Source: Lachnospiraceae bacterium
GTDB lineage: Bacteria > Bacillota > Clostridia > Lachnospirales > Lachnospiraceae
Assembly (NCBI GenBank): GCA_003446735.1
Contig: DMCJ01000184.1
Span: forward strand, 1-7,608
Reading direction: 5' to 3'
DNA: 7,608 bases
Part shown: piece by piece, positions 6,075 to 7,608 of the stretch
How positions within the stretch are numbered: the stretch's first letter is position 1
Layout of the letters: each line of letters opens with the position of its first letter
Notes under the pieces: generated by a model
Told to the model about the DNA's origin: nothing
What the model saw: the letters and a program-made list of their open reading frames with translations, nothing else
Databases searched by the model: none
Program-made: the position numbers and the translations under genes

Positions 6075-6107
6075 GACATATTAAATATGAAAGAAGAGGA
6101 TATGACC

Positions 6108-7421
6108 ATGTGGGCATACGAAAGTGTATTTTATCAGATCTACCCTTTGGGATTTTGCGGAGCGCCTTTTGAGAATGACGGTATTATGGAGAGCAGGATA
6201 TTAAAGGTAATTGACTGGATACCTCATATAAAAGAGCTCGGATGCAATGCCATATATTTTTCGCCGGTCTTTGAATCCGATACCCACGGATATAATACAA
6301 GGGACTACAGGAAGATAGATGTAAGACTCGGAAGTAACGATGATTTTAAGAAGGTATGTAAAGAGCTTCACGAAAACGGCATAAAAGTCGTGCTCGACGG
6401 TGTATTTAATCATGTCGGAAGAGGCTTCTTCGGATTTCAGGATGTTCTTAAGAACAGAGAAAATTCCGGATATAAGGACTGGTTTTACCGTATAGATTTC
6501 GGCGGGAACTCGGCATATAACGACGGCCTCTGGTATGAAGGCTGGGAAGGAAATTACGATCTTGTAAAGCTTAACTTAAGAAACGAAGAGGTCATAAACT
6601 ATCTTCTTGAGAGCATTAAATTCTGGGTTGATGAATTTGATATAGACGGATTAAGGCTCGATGTGGCTTACTGTCTGGATGAGGATTTTGTAAGAAGGAT
6701 GCGCTCATATACGGATTCCTTAAAGGAAGATTTCTTCCTCCTCGGAGAAATGCTCCACGGGGATTACAACCGTATGATGAACGATCAGATGCTCCATTCG
6801 GTAACGAACTATGAATGCTATAAGGGACTGTATTCGGCGATGAATTCCGAAAACCTCTTTGAAATAGTGCATTCCCTTTTAAGGCAGTTTGGACCCGAGA
6901 ACTGGACATTATATAAAGGAAAGCACCTCCTTTCCTTTGTGGATAACCATGATGTATCGAGGATAGCATCCATAATTCAGGATGAAAAAAGACTTCCGCT
7001 TATCTACACGCTGGCCTTCGGTATGCCCGGGATCCCCTGTGTTTATTACGGAAGTGAGTGGGGGACAAAGGCGGATAAGAGCCAGGGAGATCCCGCTCTC
7101 AGGGTTTCGTTTGATGCCCCTGAATGTAATGAGCTTACAGAACACATCAAAAAGCTCTCTGCGGCAAAGAAGGGATCGAAAGCTCTTAATTACGGGGATT
7201 TCAGATCCATCGTCCTTACCAATAAGCAGTGCATATTTGAGAGAAAGACAGATGAAGAGAGAGTACTCGTTGCGTTAAATATCGACTGTAATGAATATAC
7301 AGCCCACTTTGATGCGGGCTGCGGAATGGCAACGGATCTTATTACCGGAGAGGATCATGACTTCGGAGGAGGCAGCGTCCTTCCTCCTTACAGCGGATTC
7401 TTCTGGAAGATGGAAAGATGA
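6108..7421 (+). CDS. Cytoplasmic GH13 alpha-amylase-family glycosidase
   Basis: A 437-residue GH13 (beta/alpha)8-barrel enzyme. Numbered from the ATG at 6108, the four signature regions are DGVFNH (97-102), GLRLDVAY (nucleophile D185), GEMLHG (acid/base E214) and FVDNHD (D282). The triad is complete. A beta-sandwich C-terminal domain follows, from about 362. There is no signal peptide and no N-terminal CBM34-like domain, so it should act inside the cell on alpha-1,4-linked maltodextrins or cyclodextrins (maltogenic amylase, cyclomaltodextrinase or alpha-glucosidase activity). The exact product cannot be told from sequence. An upstream in-frame ATG at 6087 has no SD. AGAGGA (6095-6100) sits 7 nt before the ATG at 6108, and the sequence then begins MWAYESVFYQIYP, so that start is preferred. 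Its stop overlaps the next gene's start (ATGA), showing translational coupling to an ABC ATPase. It is driven by the promoter at 6027-6055. Confidence 0.92.
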   Translation: MWAYESVFYQIYPLGFCGAPFENDGIMESRILKVIDWIPHIKELGCNAIYFSPVFESDTHGYNTRDYRKIDVRLGSNDDFKKVCKELHENGIKVVLDGVFNHVGRGFFGFQDVLKNRENSGYKDWFYRIDFGGNSAYNDGLWYEGWEGNYDLVKLNLRNEEVINYLLESIKFWVDEFDIDGLRLDVAYCLDEDFVRRMRSYTDSLKEDFFLLGEMLHGDYNRMMNDQMLHSVTNYECYKGLYSAMNSENLFEIVHSLLRQFGPENWTLYKGKHLLSFVDNHDVSRIASIIQDEKRLPLIYTLAFGMPGIPCVYYGSEWGTKADKSQGDPALRVSFDAPECNELTEHIKKLSAAKKGSKALNYGDFRSIVLTNKQCIFERKTDEERVLVALNIDCNEYTAHFDAGCGMATDLITGEDHDFGGGSVLPPYSGFFWKMER

Positions 7422-7608
7422 GCGAAGAGGTAATAAGAGTTAAAAATCTCTATAAAGTATACAGGGTAGGCGAGCAGAAAGTACGCGCCTTAAACGGGGT
7501 GGACTTTTCGGTAAAACGGGGTGAATTCTGCGCCATAGTAGGAACCTCCGGATCGGGCAAGTCTACTCTGCTTAATATGCTGGCGGGACTTGAAAAGCCG
7601 ACTAAAGG
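7418..7608 (+). CDS. ABC transporter ATP-binding protein (MacB/LolD/FtsE type), 3' end outside window
   Basis: 63 codons are visible, opening MSEEVIRVKNLYKVYRVGEQ and continuing VRALNGVDFSVKRGEF. This is the hallmark N-terminus of the MacB/LolD/FtsE/YknY branch, with the aromatic A-loop tyrosine (Y12 or Y15) before Walker A. Walker A is GTSGSGKST (42-50, K48), followed by LLNMLAGLEKPTK. Such ATPases pair with FtsX/MacB-type permeases to export peptides or lipoproteins or to sense cell-envelope stress; they are not sugar importers. The permease is presumably beyond the window. The ATG overlaps the amylase stop codon by 4 nt, with GGAAG-type purine runs just upstream, so translation is likely coupled. 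The pairing of this subtype with an amylase suggests co-transcription rather than an obvious shared pathway. Confidence 0.92.
   Translation, partial: MSEEVIRVKNLYKVYRVGEQKVRALNGVDFSVKRGEFCAIVGTSGSGKSTLLNMLAGLEKPTK

Noticed and set aside
6087..6107. Upstream ATG of the amylase gene as the true start
   Set aside because: It has no SD, while AGAGGA is ideally placed for the ATG at 6108, so the extra seven residues (MKEEDMT) are probably untranslated leader.
6616..6969. 117-codon minus-strand reading frame inside the amylase gene
   Set aside because: It is a shadow of the GH13 gene, whose catalytic motifs occupy the plus strand here.
1..7608. CRISPR arrays, insertion sequences, tRNA/rRNA genes or an antiphage island
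   Set aside because: No regular spaced repeats, transposase motifs, terminal inverted repeats or tRNA-like cloverleaf were seen. The Cas4-like domain is part of a helicase, and no other cas-like gene is nearby.

Overview
The window is a stretch of bacterial chromosome, most likely from a low-to-mid-GC Clostridia genome, probably Lachnospiraceae-like. This placement rests on frequent ATA (Ile) and AGA/AGG (Arg) codons, AAGGAGG-type ribosome binding sites, a ThiT-type thiamine transporter, and a DinG-like helicase with an added nuclease domain. No transposase, CRISPR array, tRNA or rRNA is visible. The lineage is inferred from style, not from a database match.

Left half, minus strand (read from 2391 down to 1): three genes run as one apparent operon. 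They encode a CPBP/CAAX-type membrane protease, the thiamine ECF transporter S-component ThiT, and a family 2 glycosyltransferase cut by the window edge. A clear TPP riboswitch controls thiT. Its 5' half lies inside the last codons of the protease gene, and the thiT Shine-Dalgarno sequence is part of the aptamer's 3' end. A possible internal promoter and an 8-bp inverted repeat sit just upstream of the aptamer.

Centre, plus strand: a 66-bp divergent intergenic region with overlapping -10 elements separates the protease from lepB (signal peptidase I). lepB is followed after 20 bp by an 818-residue protein that joins a RecB/Cas4-like nuclease domain to an iron-sulfur XPD/DinG-type helicase. A good intrinsic terminator closes this unit.

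5545-6026 is an AT-rich non-coding region with two perfect DnaA boxes (TTATCCACA), one 8/9 match and two 7/9 matches, all in the same orientation. It also holds a hairpin, short dispersed repeats and several palindromes. This is the most intriguing part of the window: it resembles a replication origin or another DnaA-binding locus, although dnaA and dnaN are not in view.

Right end, plus strand: a strong sigma-A-type promoter drives a cytoplasmic GH13 alpha-amylase-family enzyme. Its stop codon overlaps (ATGA) the start of a MacB/FtsE/LolD-type ABC transporter ATPase truncated by the window edge. The genes are mostly ordinary housekeeping and accessory genes. The regulatory architecture around thiT and the DnaA-box cluster are the parts worth following up.
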